Origin: Dallia pectoralis
Lineage: Eukaryota; Chordata; Actinopteri; Esociformes; Umbridae
Direction: 5' to 3'
Length of the DNA stretch: 64,000 nt
Assembly: GCA_029465975.1 (NCBI GenBank)
Contig: CM055737.1
Coordinates: forward strand, 12,613,959-12,677,958
Numbering within the stretch: the first letter of the stretch is position 1; each line of letters opens with the position of its first letter. Made by a program: the position numbers and the translations under genes. Positions 46,830 through 61,393 of this stretch are shown here, piece after piece. The notes under the pieces are model-generated. The model worked only from the letters and a program-made list of their open reading frames with translations. It made no database searches and was not told the origin of the DNA.

Positions 46830-49800
46830 ATATGGTGTGATATAGTAGATCAGCATGTTATATTACCATTTAGTGTTATATAGTGTGATATCGTAGATCA
46901 GCATGTTATATTACCATTTAGTGTTATATAGTGTGTTATAGTAGATCACCATGTTATATTATCATTTAGTGTTATATAGTGTGTTATCGTAGATCAGCAT
47001 GTTATATTACCATTTAGTGTTATATAGTGTGTTATAGTAGATCAGCATGTTATATTATCATTTAGTGTTATATAGTGTGATAGATTGGCATGTTATATTA
47101 TCATTTAGTGTTAAATAGTATGTTATAGTAGATCACCATGTTATATTATCATTTAGTGTTATATAGTGTGATATCGTAGAATAGCATGTTATATTACCAT
47201 TTAGTGTTATATCGTGTGTTATCGTAGATCAGCATGTTATATTACCATTTAGTGTAATATAGTGTGTTATAGTAGATCACCATGTTATATTATCATTTAG
47301 TGTTATATAGTGTGATGTGATAGATTGGCATGTTATATTACCATTTAGTGTTATATGGTGTGTTATAGTAGATCAGCATGTTATATTACCATTTAGTGTT
47401 ATATAGTGTGATATCGTAGATCAGCATGTTATATTACCATTTAGTGTTATATAGTGTGTTATAGTAGATTAGCATGTTATATTACCATTTAGTGTTATAT
47501 AGTGTGTTATAGTAGATCACCATGTTATATTATCATTTAGTGTTATATAGTGTGTTATAGTAGATCAGCATGTTATATTACCATTTAGTGTTATATAGTG
47601 TGTTATAGTAGATGAGCATGTTATATTATCATTTAGTGTTATATAGTGTGATAGATTGGCATGTTGTATTATCATTTAGTGTTATATAGTATGTTATAGT
47701 AGATCACCATGTTATATTATCATTTAGTGTTATATAGTGTGATATCGTAGAATAGCATGTTATATTACCATTTAGTGTTATATAGTGTGTTATCGTAGAT
47801 CAGCATGTTATATTACCATTTAGTGTTATATAGTGTGTTATAGTAGATCACCATGTTATATTATCATTTAGTGTTATATAGTGTGATGTGATAGATTGGC
47901 ATGTTATATTACCATTTAGTGTTATATAGTATGTTATAGTAGATCACCATGTTATATTATCATTTAGTGTTATATAGTGTGTTATCGTAGATCAGCATGT
48001 TATATTACCATTTAGTGTTATATAGTATGTTATAGTAGATCACCATGTTATATTATCATTTAAGTGTGTTATCGTAGATCAGCATGTTATATTACCATTT
48101 AGTGTTATATAGTATGTTATAGTAGATCACCATGTTATATTATCATTTAGTGTTATATAGTGTGTTATAGTAGATTAGCATGTTATATTACCATTTAGTG
48201 TTATATAGTGTGTTATAGTAGATTAGCATGTTATATTACCATTTAGTGTTATATAGTATGTTATAGTAGATCACCATGTTATATTATCATTTAGTGTTAT
48301 ATAGTGTGATATAGTAGATCAGCATGTTATATTACCATTTAGTGTTATATAGTGTGTTATAGTAGATCACCATGTTATATTATCATTTAGTGTTATATAG
48401 TGTGTTACAGTAGATCAGCATGTTATATTACCATTTAGTGTTATATAGTGTGTTATAGTAGATTAGCATGTTATATGGTGTGATATAGTAGATCAGCATG
48501 TTATATTACCATTTAGTGTTATATAGTGTGATATCGTAGATCAGCATGTTATATTACCATTTAGTGTTATATAGTGTGTTATAGTAGATCACCATGTTAT
48601 ATTATCATTTAGTGTTATATAGTGTGTTATCGTAGATCAGCATGTTATATTACCATTTAGTGTTATATAGTGTGTTATAGTAGATCAGCATGTTATATTA
48701 TCATTTAGTGTTATATAGTGTGATAGATTGGCATGTTATATTATCATTTAGTGTTATATAGTATGTTATAGTAGATCACCATGTTATATTATCATTTAGT
48801 GTTATATAGTGTGATATCGTAGAATAGCATGTTATATTACCATTTAGTGTTATATAGTGTGTTATCGTAGATCAGCATGTTATATTACCATTTAGTGTAA
48901 TATAGTGTGTTATAGTAGATCACCATGTTATATTATCATTTAGTGTTATATAGTGTGATGTGATAGATTGGCATGTTATATTACCATTTAGTGTTATATG
49001 GTGTGTTATAGTAGATCAGCATGTTATATTACCATTTAGTGTTATATAGTGTGATATCGTAGATCAGCATGTTATATTACCATTTAGTGTTATATAGTGT
49101 GTTATAGTAGATTAGCATGTTATATTACCATTTAGTGTTATATAGTGTGTTATAGTAGATCACCATGTTATATTATCATTTAGTGTTATATAGTGTGTTA
49201 TAGTAGATCAGCATGTTATATTACCATTTAGTGTTATATAGTGTGTTATAGTAGATGAGCATGTTATATTATCATTTAGTGTTATATAGTGTGATAGATT
49301 GGCATGTTGTATTATCATTTAGTGTTATATAGTATGTTATAGTAGATCACCATGTTATATTATCATTTAGTGTTATATAGTGTGATATCGTAGAATAGCA
49401 TGTTATATTACCATTTAGTGTTATATAGTGTGTTATCGTAGATCAGCATGTTATATTACCATTTAGTGTTATATAGTGTGTTATAGTAGATCACCATGTT
49501 ATATTATCATTTAGTGTTATATAGTGTGATGTGATAGATTGGCATGTTATATTACCATTTAGTGTTATATAGTATGTTATAGTAGATCACCATGTTATAT
49601 TATCATTTAGTGTTATATAGTGTGTTATCGTAGATCAGCATGTTATATTACCATTTAGTGTTATATAGTATGTTATAGTAGATCACCATGTTATATTATC
49701 ATTTAGTGTTATATAGTGTGTTATCGTAGATCAGCATGTTATATTACCATTTAGTGTTATATAGTATGTTATAGTAGATCACCATGTTATATTATCATTT

Positions 49801-52800
49801 AGTGTTATATAGTGTGTTATAGTAGATTAGCATGTTATATTACCATTTAGTGTTATATAGTGTGTTATAGTAGATTAGCATGTTATATTACCATTTAGTG
49901 TTATATAGTATGTTATAGTAGATCACCATGTTATATTATCATTTAGTGTTATATAGTGTGATATAGTAGATCAGCATGTTATATTACCATTTAGTGTTAT
50001 ATAGTGTGTTATAGTAGATTAGCATGTTATATTACCATTTAGTGTTATATAGTGTGTTATAGTAGATCACCATGTTATATTATCATTTAGTGTTGTATAG
50101 TGTGTTACAGTAGATCAGCATGTTATATTACCATTTAGTGTTATATAGTGTGTTATAGTAGATTAGCATGTTATATGGTGTGATATAGTAGATCAGCATG
50201 TTATATTACCATTTAGTGTTATATAGTGTGATATCGTAGATCAGCATGTTATATTACCATTTAGTGTTATATAGTGTGTTATAGTAGATCACCATGTTAT
50301 ATTATCATTTAGTGTTATATAGTGTGTTATCGTAGATCAGCATGTTATATTACCATTTAGTGTTATATAGTGTGTTATAGTAGATCACCATGTTATATTA
50401 TCATTTAGTGTTATATAGTGTGTTATAGTAGATCAGCATGTTATATTACCATTTAGTGTTATATAGTGTGTTATAGTAGATCAGCATGTTATATTATCAT
50501 TTAGTGTTATATAGTGTGATAGATTGGCATGTTGTATTATCATTTAGTGTTATATAGTATGTTATAGTAGATCACCATGTTATATTATCATTTAGTGTTT
50601 TATAGTGTGATATCGTAGAATAGCATGTTATATTACCATTTAGTGTTATATAGTGTGATATCGTAGATCAGCATGTTATATTACCATTTAGTGTTATATA
50701 GTGTGTTATAGTAGATTAGCATGTTATATTACCATTTAGTGTTATATAGTGTGTTATAGTAGATCACCATGTTATATTATCATTTAGTGTTATATAGTGT
50801 GTTATAGTAGATCAGCATGTTATATTACCATTTAGTGTTATATAGTGTGTTATAGTAGATGAGCATGTTATATTATCATTTAGTGTTATATAGTGTGATA
50901 GATTGGCATGTTGTATTATCATTTAGTGTTATATAGTATGTTATAGTAGATCACCATGTTATATTATCATTTAGTGTTATATAGTGTGATATCGTAGAAT
51001 AGCATGTTATATTACCATTTAGTGTTATATAGTGTGTTATCGTAGATCAGCATGTTATATTACCATTTAGTGTTATATAGTGTGTTATAGTAGATCACCA
51101 TGTTATATTATCATTTAGTGTTATATAGTGTGATGTGATAGATTGGCATGTTATATTACCATTTAGTGTTATATAGTATGTTATAGTAGATCACCATGTT
51201 ATATTATCATTTAGTGTTATATAGTGTGTTATCGTAGATCAGCATGTTATATTACCATTTAGTGTTATATAGTATGTTATAGTAGATCACCATGTTATAT
51301 TATCATTTAAGTGTGTTATCGTAGATCAGCATGTTATATTACCATTTAGTGTTATATAGTATGTTATAGTAGATCACCATGTTATATTATCATTTAGTGT
51401 TATATAGTGTGTTATAGTAGATTAGCATGTTATATTACCATTTAGTGTTATATAGTGTGTTATAGTAGATTAGCATGTTATATTACCATTTAGTGTTATA
51501 TAGTATGTTATAGTAGATCACCATGTTATATTATCATTTAGTGTTATATAGTGTGATATAGTAGATCAGCATGTTATATTACCATTTAGTGTTATATAGT
51601 GTGTTATAGTAGATTAGCATGTTATATTACCATTTAGTGTTATATAGTGTGTTATAGTAGATCACCATGTTATATTATCATTTAGTGTTATATAGTGTGT
51701 TACAGTAGATCAGCATGTTATATTACCATTTAGTGTTATATAGTGTGTTATAGTAGATTAGCATGTTATATGGTGTGATATAGTAGATCAGCATGTTATA
51801 TTACCATTTAGTGTTATATAGTGTGATATCGTAGATCAGCATGTTATATTACCATTTAGTGTTATATAGTGTGTTATAGTAGATCACCATGTTATATTAT
51901 CATTTAGTGTTATATAGTGTGTTATCGTAGATCAGCATGTTATATTACCATTTAGTGTTATATAGTGTGTTATAGTAGATCAGCATGTTATATTATCATT
52001 TAGTGTTATATAGTGTGATAGATTGGCATGTTATATTATCATTTAGTGTTATATAGTATGTTATAGTAGATCACCATGTTATATTATCATTTAGTGTTAT
52101 ATAGTGTGATATCGTAGAATAGCATGTTATATTACCATTTAGTGTTATATAGTGTGTTATCGTAGATCAGCATGTTATATTACCATTTAGTGTAATATAG
52201 TGTGTTATAGTAGATCACCATGTTATATTATCATTTAGTGTTATATAGTGTGATGTGATAGATTGGCATGTTATATTACCATTTAGTGTTATATGGTGTG
52301 TTATAGTAGATCAGCATGTTATATTACCATTTAGTGTTATATAGTGTGATATCGTAGATCAGCATGTTATATTACCATTTAGTGTTATATAGTGTGTTAT
52401 AGTAGATTAGCATGTTATATTACCATTTAGTGTTATATAGTGTGTTATAGTAGATCACCATGTTATATTATCATTTAGTGTTATATAGTGTGTTATAGTA
52501 GATCAGCATGTTATATTACCATTTAGTGTTATATAGTGTGTTATAGTAGATGAGCATGTTATATTATCATTTAGTGTTATATAGTGTGATAGATTGGCAT
52601 GTTGTATTATCATTTAGTGTTATATAGTATGTTATAGTAGATCACCATGTTATATTATCATTTAGTGTTATATAGTGTGATATCGTAGAATAGCATGTTA
52701 TATTACCATTTAGTGTTATATAGTGTGTTATCGTAGATCAGCATGTTATATTACCATTTAGTGTTATATAGTGTGTTATAGTAGATCACCATGTTATATT

Positions 52801-53470
52801 ATCATTTAGTGTTATATAGTGTGATGTGATAGATTGGCATGTTATATTACCATTTAGTGTTATATAGTATGTTATAGTAGATCACCATGTTATATTATCA
52901 TTTAGTGTTATATAGTGTGTTATCGTAGATCAGCATGTTATATTACCATTTAGTGTTATATAGTATGTTATAGTAGATCACCATGTTATATTATCATTTA
53001 GTGTTATATAGTGTGTTATCGTAGATCAGCATGTTATATTACCATTTAGTGTTATATAGTATGTTATAGTAGATCACCATGTTATATTATCATTTAGTGT
53101 TATATAGTGTGTTATAGTAGATTAGCATGTTATATTACCATTTAGTGTTATATAGTGTGTTATAGTAGATTAGCATGTTATATTACCATTTAGTGTTATA
53201 TAGTATGTTATAGTAGATCACCATGTTATATTATCATTTAGTGTTATATAGTGTGATATAGTAGATCAGCATGTTATATTACCATTTAGTGTTATATAGT
53301 GTGTTATAGTAGATTAGCATGTTATATTACCATTTAGTGTTATATAGTGTGTTATAGTAGATCACCATGTTATATTATCATTTAGTGTTGTATAGTGTGT
53401 TACAGTAGATCAGCATGTTATATTACCATTTAGTGTTATATAGTGTGTTATAGTAGATTAGCATGTTATA
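46830..53470. repeat. 3,295-bp higher-order repeat within the 48-bp satellite
   Basis: Rare variants recur at a constant spacing. TGTTGTATAGTG occurs at 50091 and 53386 (3,295). TGTTTTATAGTG occurs at 50596 and 53891 (3,295). A unit junction TATGGTGTGATATAGTAG appears near 46832, 48477, 50175, 51771 and 53470, so alternate copies are 3,294-3,343 apart. The TTTAAGTGTG deletion appears at about 48058 and 51305 (3,247). Each block therefore holds about 68-69 units and is itself made of two related halves of about 1.6-1.7 kb. Confidence 0.85.
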
Positions 53471-54889
53471 TGGTGTGATATAGTAGATCAGCATGTTATA
53501 TTACCATTTAGTGTTATATAGTGTGATATCGTAGATCAGCATGTTATATTACCATTTAGTGTTATATAGTGTGTTATAGTAGATCACCATGTTATATTAT
53601 CATTTAGTGTTATATAGTGTGTTATCGTAGATCAGCATGTTATATTACCATTTAGTGTTATATAGTGTGTTATAGTAGATCACCATGTTATATTATCATT
53701 TAGTGTTATATAGTGTGTTATAGTAGATCAGCATGTTATATTACCATTTAGTGTTATATAGTGTGTTATAGTAGATCAGCATGTTATATTATCATTTAGT
53801 GTTATATAGTGTGATAGATTGGCATGTTGTATTATCATTTAGTGTTATATAGTATGTTATAGTAGATCACCATGTTATATTATCATTTAGTGTTTTATAG
53901 TGTGATATCGTAGAATAGCATGTTATATTACCATTTAGTGTTATATAGTGTGTTATCGTAGATCAGCATGTTATATTACCATTTAGTGTTATATAGTGTG
54001 TTATAGTAGATCACCATGTTATATTATCATTTAGTGTTATATAGTGTGATATCGTAGATCAGCATGTTATATTACCATTTAGTGTTATATAGTGTGTTAT
54101 AGTAGATTAGCATGTTATATTATCATTTAGTGTTATATAGTGTGTTATAGTAGATCAGCATGTTATATTACCATTTAGTGTTATATAGTGTGTTATAGTA
54201 GATGAGCATGTTATATTATCATTTAGTGTTATATAGTGTGATAGATTGGCATGTTGTATTATCATTTAGTGTTATATAGTATGTTATAGTAGATCACCAT
54301 GTTATATTATCATTTAGTGTTATATAGTGTGATATCGTAGAATAGCATGTTATATTACCATTTAGTGTTATATAGTGTGTTATCGTAGATCAGCATGTTA
54401 TATTACCATTTAGTGTTGTATAGTGTGTTATAGTAGATCACCATGTTATATTATCATTTAGTGTTATATAGTGTGATGTGATAGATTGGCATGTTATATT
54501 ACCATTTAGTGTTATATAGTATGTTATAGTAGATCACCATGTTATATTATCATTTAGTGTTATATAGTGTGTTATCGTAGATCAGCATGTTATATTACCA
54601 TTTAGTGTTATATAGTATGTTATAGTAGATCACCATGTTATATTATCATTTAGTGTTATATAGTGTGTTATCGTAGATCAGCATGTTATATTACCATTTA
54701 GTGTTATATAGTATGTTATAGTAGATCACCATGTTATATTATCATTTAGTGTTATATAGTGTGTTATAGTAGATTAGCATGTTATATTATCATTTAGTGT
54801 TATATAGTGTGATATCGTAGATCACCATGTTATATTATCATTTAGTGTTATATAGTGTGTTATAGTAGATTAGCATGTTATATTATCAT

Positions 54890-56290
54890 TTAGTGTTATA
54901 TCGTGTGTTATAGTAGATTAGCATGTTATATTATCATTTAGTGTTATATAGTGTGTTATAGTAGATTAGCATGTTATATTACCATTTAGTGTTATATAGT
55001 GTGATATCGTAGATTAGCATGTTATATGGTGTGATATAGTAGATCAGCATGTTATATTATCATTTAGTGTTATATAGTGTGATATCGTAGAATAGCATGT
55101 TATATTACCATTTAGTGTTATATAGTGTGATATAGTAGATCAGCATGTTATATTACCATTTAGTGTTATTTAGTGTTATATAGTAGATCAGCATGTTATA
55201 TTACCATTTAGTGTTATATAGTGTGATATATTAGATCACAATGTTATATTACCATTTAGTGGTATATAGTGTGTTATAGTAGATCAGCATGTTATATTAC
55301 CATTTAGTGTTATATAGTGGGTTATAGTAGATCTGCATGTTATATTACCATTTAGTGTTATATAGTGTGTTATTGTAGATCACAATGTTATATTACCATT
55401 TAGTGTTATATAGTGTGTTATCGTAGATCAGCATGTTATATTACCATTTAGTGTTATATAGTATGTTATAGTAGATCACCATGTTATATTATCATTTAGT
55501 GTTATATAGTGTGTTATCGTAGATCAGCATGTTATATTACCATTTAGTGTTATATAGTATGTTATAGTAGATCACCATGTTATATTATCATTTAGTGTTA
55601 TATAGTGTGTTATAGTAGATTAGCATGTTATATTATCATTTAGTGTTATATAGTGTGATATCGTAGATCACCATGTTATATTATCATTTAGTGTTATATA
55701 GTGTGTTATAGTAGATTAGCATGTTATATTATCATTTAGTGTTATATCGTGTGTTATAGTAGATTAGCATGTTATATTATCATTTAGTGTTATATAGTGT
55801 GTTATAGTAGATTAGCATGTTATATTATCATTTAGTGTTATATAGTGTGTTATAGTAGATTAGCATGTTATATTACCATTTAGTGTTATATAGTGTGATA
55901 TCGTAGATTAGCATGTTATATGGTGTGATATAGTAGATCAGCATGTTATATTATCATTTAGTGTTATATAGTGTGATATCGTAGAATAGCATGTTATATT
56001 ACCATTTAGTGTTATATAGTGTGATATAGTAGATCAGCATGTTATATTACCATTTAGTGTTATTTAGTGTTATATAGTAGATCAGCATGTTATATTACCA
56101 TTTAGTGTTATATAGTGTGATATATTAGATCACAATGTTATATTACCATTTAGTGGTATATAGTGTGTTATAGTAGATCAGCATGTTATATTACCATTTA
56201 GTGTTATATAGTGGGTTATAGTAGATCTGCATGTTATATTACCATTTAGTGTTATATAGTGTGTTATTGTAGATCACAATGTTATATTAC
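54890..56290. repeat. About 0.89-kb duplication at the 3' end of the satellite
   Basis: TAGTGGTATATAGTG occurs at about 55258 and 56152, and TGATATATTAGATCACAATG at about 55224 and 56118, both 894 bp apart. The odd unit TTATTTAGTGTTATATAG occurs in both copies. This is a second, more local duplication distinct from the 3.3-kb one. Confidence 0.8.
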
Positions 56291-56875
56291 CATTTAGTGT
56301 TATATGGTGTGATATAGTAGATCAGCATGTCATATTACCATTTAGTGTTATATAGTGTGATATAGTAGATTAGCATGTTATATTACCATTTAGTGTTATA
56401 TAGTGTGATATAGTAGATTAGCATGTTATATTACCATTAGTGCTATATAGTGTGTTATAGTAGATTAGCATGTAATATTACCATTTAGTGTGATATAGTG
56501 TGTTATAGTAGATCAGCATGTTAAATTACCATTTAGTGTTATTTAGTGTGATATAGTAGATCAGCATGTTATATTACCATTTAGTGTTATATAGTGTGTT
56601 ATAGTAGATCAGCATGTTATATTACCATTTAGTGATATATAGTGTGATATAGTAGATCAGCATGTTATATTACCATTTAGTGTTATATAGTGTGATATAG
56701 TAGATCATCATGTTATATTACCATTTAGTGTTATATAGTGTGATGTGATAGATTGGCATGTTATGTAATGTTTAATATAGTAGTTGATCAGCGTGTTATA
56801 TAGTATGTTAAAATATATATGTTTCAGTAGATCATTATGTTATATCATAATTTATTGTGTTGTTTACTAGATCTG

Positions 56876-57088
56876 CCTGTGTATAGGATAATTTCAGACA
56901 CTCTAGCATAGAAACAGAAGGTGAAAGGGGCCGGTCAATAATGAGTGATCTCCTCAAGGTTTCCAGATGACCAATACCGTGGTCTGTTCCTGCTTATATC
57001 GTATAGTCCGTTGTCATCTGGTCGGGTTAGATAAGTGGAAGACAACAGGTGTCGGCTGACAAAGTGACAACATAGTGTCCCAGGATAA
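56876..57088. other. Unique non-coding DNA
   Basis: Unique spacer between two arrays. Nothing recognised. Confidence 0.4.
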
Positions 57089-58548
57089 CCTCTGACCTCT
57101 GACAAGATGCCACCCGTAGCTCACTTGAAAACACTACAGTTTCCTAGCATAACCTCTGACAATAGCCCACACATAGTACACTTGAATAACTACCATATCC
57201 AAGCATAACCTCTGACAATAGCCCACACATAGTACACTTGAATAACTACCATATCCTAGCATAACCTCTGACAATAGCCCACACATAGTACACTTGAATA
57301 ACTACCATATCCTAGCATAACCTCTGACAATAGCCCACACATAGTACACTTGAATAACTACCATATCCTAGCATAACCTCTGACAATAGCCCACACATAG
57401 TACACTTGAATAACTACCATATCCTAGCATAACCTCTGACAATAGCCCACACATAGTACAATTGAATAACTACCATATCCTAGCATAACCTCTGACAATA
57501 GCCCACACATAGTACACTTGGATAACTACCATATCCTAGCATAACCTCTGACAATAGCCCACACATAGTACAATTGAATGACTACCATATCCTAGCATAA
57601 CCTCTGACAATAGCCCACACATAGTACACTTGAATAACTACCATATCCTAGCATAACCTCTGACAATAGCCCACACATAGTACACTTGAATAACTACCAT
57701 ATCCTAGCATAACCTCTGACAACCATAGTACACTGATAACTAATATCCTAGCATAACCTCTGACAATAGCCCACACATAGTACACTTGAATAACTACCAT
57801 ATCCTAGCATAACCTCTGACAACAGCCCACACATAGTACACTTGAATAACTACCATATCCTAGCATAACCTCTGACAATAGCCCACACATAGTACACTTG
57901 AATAACTACCATATCCTAGCATAACCTCTGACAATAGCCCACACATAGTACACTTGAATAACTACCATATCCTAGCATAACCTCTGACAATAGCCCACAC
58001 ATAGTACACTTGAATAACTACCATATCCTAGCATAACCTCTGACAATAGCCCACACATAGTACACTTGGATAACTACCATGTCCTAGCATAACCTCTGAC
58101 AATAGCCCACACATAGTACACTTGAATAACTACCATATCCTAGCATAACCTCTGACAATAGCCCACACATAGTACACTTGGATAACTACCATGTCCTAGC
58201 ATAACCTCTGACAATAGCCCACACATAGTACACTTGAATGACTACCATATCCTAGCATAACCTCTGACAATAGCCCACACATAGTACACTTGAATAACTA
58301 CCATATCCTAGCATAACCTCTGACAACAGCCCACACATAGTGCACTTGAATAACTACCATATCCTAGCATAACCTCTGACAATAGCCCACACATAGTACA
58401 CTTGAATAACTACCATATCCTAGCATAACCTCTGACAATAGCCCACACATAGTACACTTGAATAACTACCATATCCTAGCATTACCTCTGACAATAGCCC
58501 ACACATAGTACACTTGAATAACTACCATATCCTAGCATAACCATATTA
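57089..58548. repeat. 56-bp minisatellite array
   Basis: About 25 copies of a 56-bp unit: CCTCTGACAATAGCCCACAC, ATAGTACACTTGAATAACTA and CCATATCCTAGCATAA. One copy at about 57710-57745 has several small deletions. First and last copies are degenerate, and related CCTCTGACAAGATG words continue downstream to about 58870 as decayed remnants. Confidence 0.96.
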
Positions 58549-59105
58549 ACCTTGAATAACCTCTAGGCCTCTGACAAGATGACAACCAGAGAATACTAAG
58601 ATAACCCTTGACCTCTGACAATATGTCAGCCATAATAACCTATGATAATCTCAGACTTTTGCAACCCATAAACATTTTGGAAAACTTGGACAAAGTATCA
58701 ACCCAACATCCAACCTCTGACCTCTGCTAAGATATCAACCATATTTAACCTTGAACAACCTTTGACAGCTTATTGTGTACCATCACATCATCACCTAGGA
58801 CCACTGTGGAAAGAGTAACAATTTAGCATCCTAAGATAAGCTCTAAAAACATAGAACTTACAATACTAAGATACCTTCTGACCTCTTACGAGTTAGCAAC
58901 CATAATTTTCCAATAATGACCTTTGACCCCTGAACAGACGTTTCAGAACCAGAACATCATCAGTACCTGCGGTCAAATGGACAACGATCATTCTCTAATA
59001 CTAAAATATGAACCCAGTGAACCTGGAGCGTTTCAGAAAGATGCCTCACTGCTCTCAGCTTCTGCGATGGAAATACTTACACTTCAGGGCTTTCAGAGTG
59101 AATAA
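58549..59105. other. Unique DNA with decayed 56-bp-unit remnants
   Basis: TGACCTCTGAC and GATA/AACC words recur loosely at about 58549-58930, pointing to an older, wider array. No gene recognised. Confidence 0.45.
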
Positions 59106-59178
59106 TATGTAAAGCACTTTGAGGCAACTGCTGACGTAAAAAAGGCTTAATAAAATAAATAGGATGGATTGATTTATA
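59106..59178 (+). mobile_element. LINE/SINE 3' tail remnant
   Basis: ATGTAAAGCACTTTGAGGCA, ACTGCTGACGTAAAAAAGGC and TTAATAAAATAAAT followed by GGATTGATT resemble the same class of fish retroelement 3' tail seen at about 22280-22358 (AGCACTTTG, then a GGCTTTATAAATAAA-like segment, then GATT repeats). No body is attached. Confidence 0.4.
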
Positions 59179-60540
59179 GAGAGCATCTGATACAACCCAC
59201 AGTTCTCTTAATAATCTGATATAACAGAACACAGTTTCTTCACAGTGCATTTCCACGGTATCACCCTGGGTGACAATCAGGTTACAGCTTTTATGATGCA
59301 TCACAGACAGTTTTTCCATCTTCATCTTCACTCAGAGAGTGTTCTTCCTGCAGAGGTTCATTGTCTCGTTCAAATGTGTCCATCTCTATCTCCGATTGAC
59401 ATAGCTTCTCTCTGCTAGCCTCAATTACGTGACTTAGTCAAATATTCCAGTCATCAATCGTTTAATTGGTGCAAACAATAGTGTGGGAAAGATAGGGAAT
59501 GGCTCCGCTTTCTATTGTACTCACTATGTGCAAGTAACAGTGAATGTACCAGCATATACTCCCTCCATGTGTACGGTATTGCTGGCTGAGACGCAGATAC
59601 AATGGGTTAAAGTGGAGGTGAAATGGGGAGTAACACCGGAAGCATGGAGTGAGACATATACTTTTTTTCTATGAAGTTTGAGAATTTGAAAGGCTAGATT
59701 CTGAGCTTTCGAAGTCACTTACCGATGTCAAATACCGCTCCGAATTGGAAAGATGAGAGAAATAAAAGATACATTTTTCCAAAATGAGCTAGTGTTCCAA
59801 GGTGAACTCCACACGAGCATGTGGTAAAAGTTCACATATAGCTCCAGGATATAACTGCTTTTAGGATATTTTAAAAACATTAAATACACCATCATTATTT
59901 TAAATGAAAATTACTGACCTTGGTTGGCGAAAGTTGGGAAAACAAAAATTGTATTTAATTATTATTGTTAATATTCAGCAGTCTTTTTTTCTAGAATGAC
60001 TTTCTAAGAAGGTTTTCTAACAACAACAGTATCTTCACCCTACAGTCTTAATTTATCAACCAATCATTGATGGTCAGATGGCTACAGTGCTTTATTAGTC
60101 CAGATGCTTTGATAGTGTGTGCAGGCAGGTGAACATCCACAGAAGACAACACAGAACCTGGAGAGGGCATCAACAGAGGAGAGGCAAGGTCACCAGGGCA
60201 ACAGATTTAACAATATGCTCTGTCACCGGAGATAGCATGAGTAATATAGTAAAAGGGGAGACACATGCGTGGGATAAACCGAGAGAAATAAGGGTTTCCC
60301 ACTGTTTACTTATTTTAATTAATCAGATTATAGGTTGTGGATCCCAACCTTATGCTTTCCATTGACTGCATCATATGGGTCCATGCTTCCTGTTAAGCAC
60401 TTCAGGCTGATCAGCGCCCCGGGAGAACGATAAGCAGATTAGGTTTGATTATGGTTGTATCAGTGGATATGGAGCAGGAGACCTGCCAGGACAGCCAGAC
60501 ACTGTAGTTCTCCACCATCCCATCACTGCCTGCTTCATCC
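59179..60540. other. Unique non-coding DNA
   Basis: No exon, RNA or element end recognised. Short frames are of chance length. Confidence 0.4.
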
Positions 60541-61393
60541 CTGGTACCTGTCTGTTAATCTGGCCTCATCCTCTTAATCCCTGGTACCTGACTGGTTATC
60601 TGTCCTCATCCACTTCCTCCCTGGTACCTGTTTGGTACCTGTCTGGTTATCTGGCCTCATCCACTTAATCCCTGGTACCTGTCTGGTTATCTGGCCTCAT
60701 CCACTTCCTCCCTGGTACCTGTCCGGTTATCTGGCCTCATCCACTTCCTCCCTGGTACCTGTCTGGTTATCTGGCCTCATCCACTTCTTTCCTGGTACCT
60801 GTCTGGTTATCTGGCCTCATCCACTTAATCCCTGTTACCTGTCTGGTTATCTGGCCTCATCCACTTAATCCCTGGTACCTGTCTGGTTATCTGTCTTCAT
60901 CCACTTAATCCCTGGTACCTGTCTGGTTATCTGGCCTCATCCACTTAACCCTGGTACCTGTCTGGTTATCTGGCCTCATCCACTTCATCCCTGGTACCTG
61001 TTTGGTACCTGTCTGGTTATCTGTCCTCATCCACTTCCTCCCTGGTACCTGTTTGGTACCTGTCTGGTTATCTGGCCTCATCCACTTAATCCCTGGTACC
61101 TGTCTGGTTATCTGGCCTCATCCACTTAATCCCTGGTACCTGTCTGGTTATCTGGCCTCATCCACTTAACCCTGGTACCTGTCTGGTTATCTGGCCTCAT
61201 CCACTTAATCCCTGGTACCTGTCTGGTTATCTGTCTTCATCCACTTAATCCCTGGTACCTGTCTGGTTATCTGTCCTCATCCACTTAACCCTGGTACCTG
61301 TCTGGTTATCTGGCCTCATCCACTTAATCCCTGGTACCTGTCTGTTAATCTGGCCTCATCCACTTAATCCCTGGTACCTGTCTGTTAATCTGG
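60541..61393. repeat. 40-bp minisatellite array
   Basis: About 21 copies of a 40-bp unit, CTGGTACCTGTCTGGTTATC and TGGCCTCATCCACTTAATCC. Three copies carry an extra TTTGGTACCTG block, some lack one base in CTTAACCC, and CTTCCTCC replaces CTTAATCC in a group near the start. Nearly every unit contains GGTACC. Confidence 0.96.

Larger units (their letters stand above)
45026..56875. repeat. 48-bp AT-rich satellite array, about 11.8 kb
   Basis: About 245 copies of a 48-bp unit: ATGTTATAGTAGATCAGC, ATGTTATATTACCATTTAG and TGTTATATAGT. Two unit types alternate: GATCAGC with TTACCATT and GATCACC with TTATCATT. Shortened units (GTGTGATAGATTGGCATG; TTAAGTGTGTTATCG) occur at fixed places in a larger order. 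The first 1.4 kb is more uniform. The last 500 bp degenerate gradually. No unit has a long open frame, as the sequence is rich in TAG and TAA. Confidence 0.98.
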
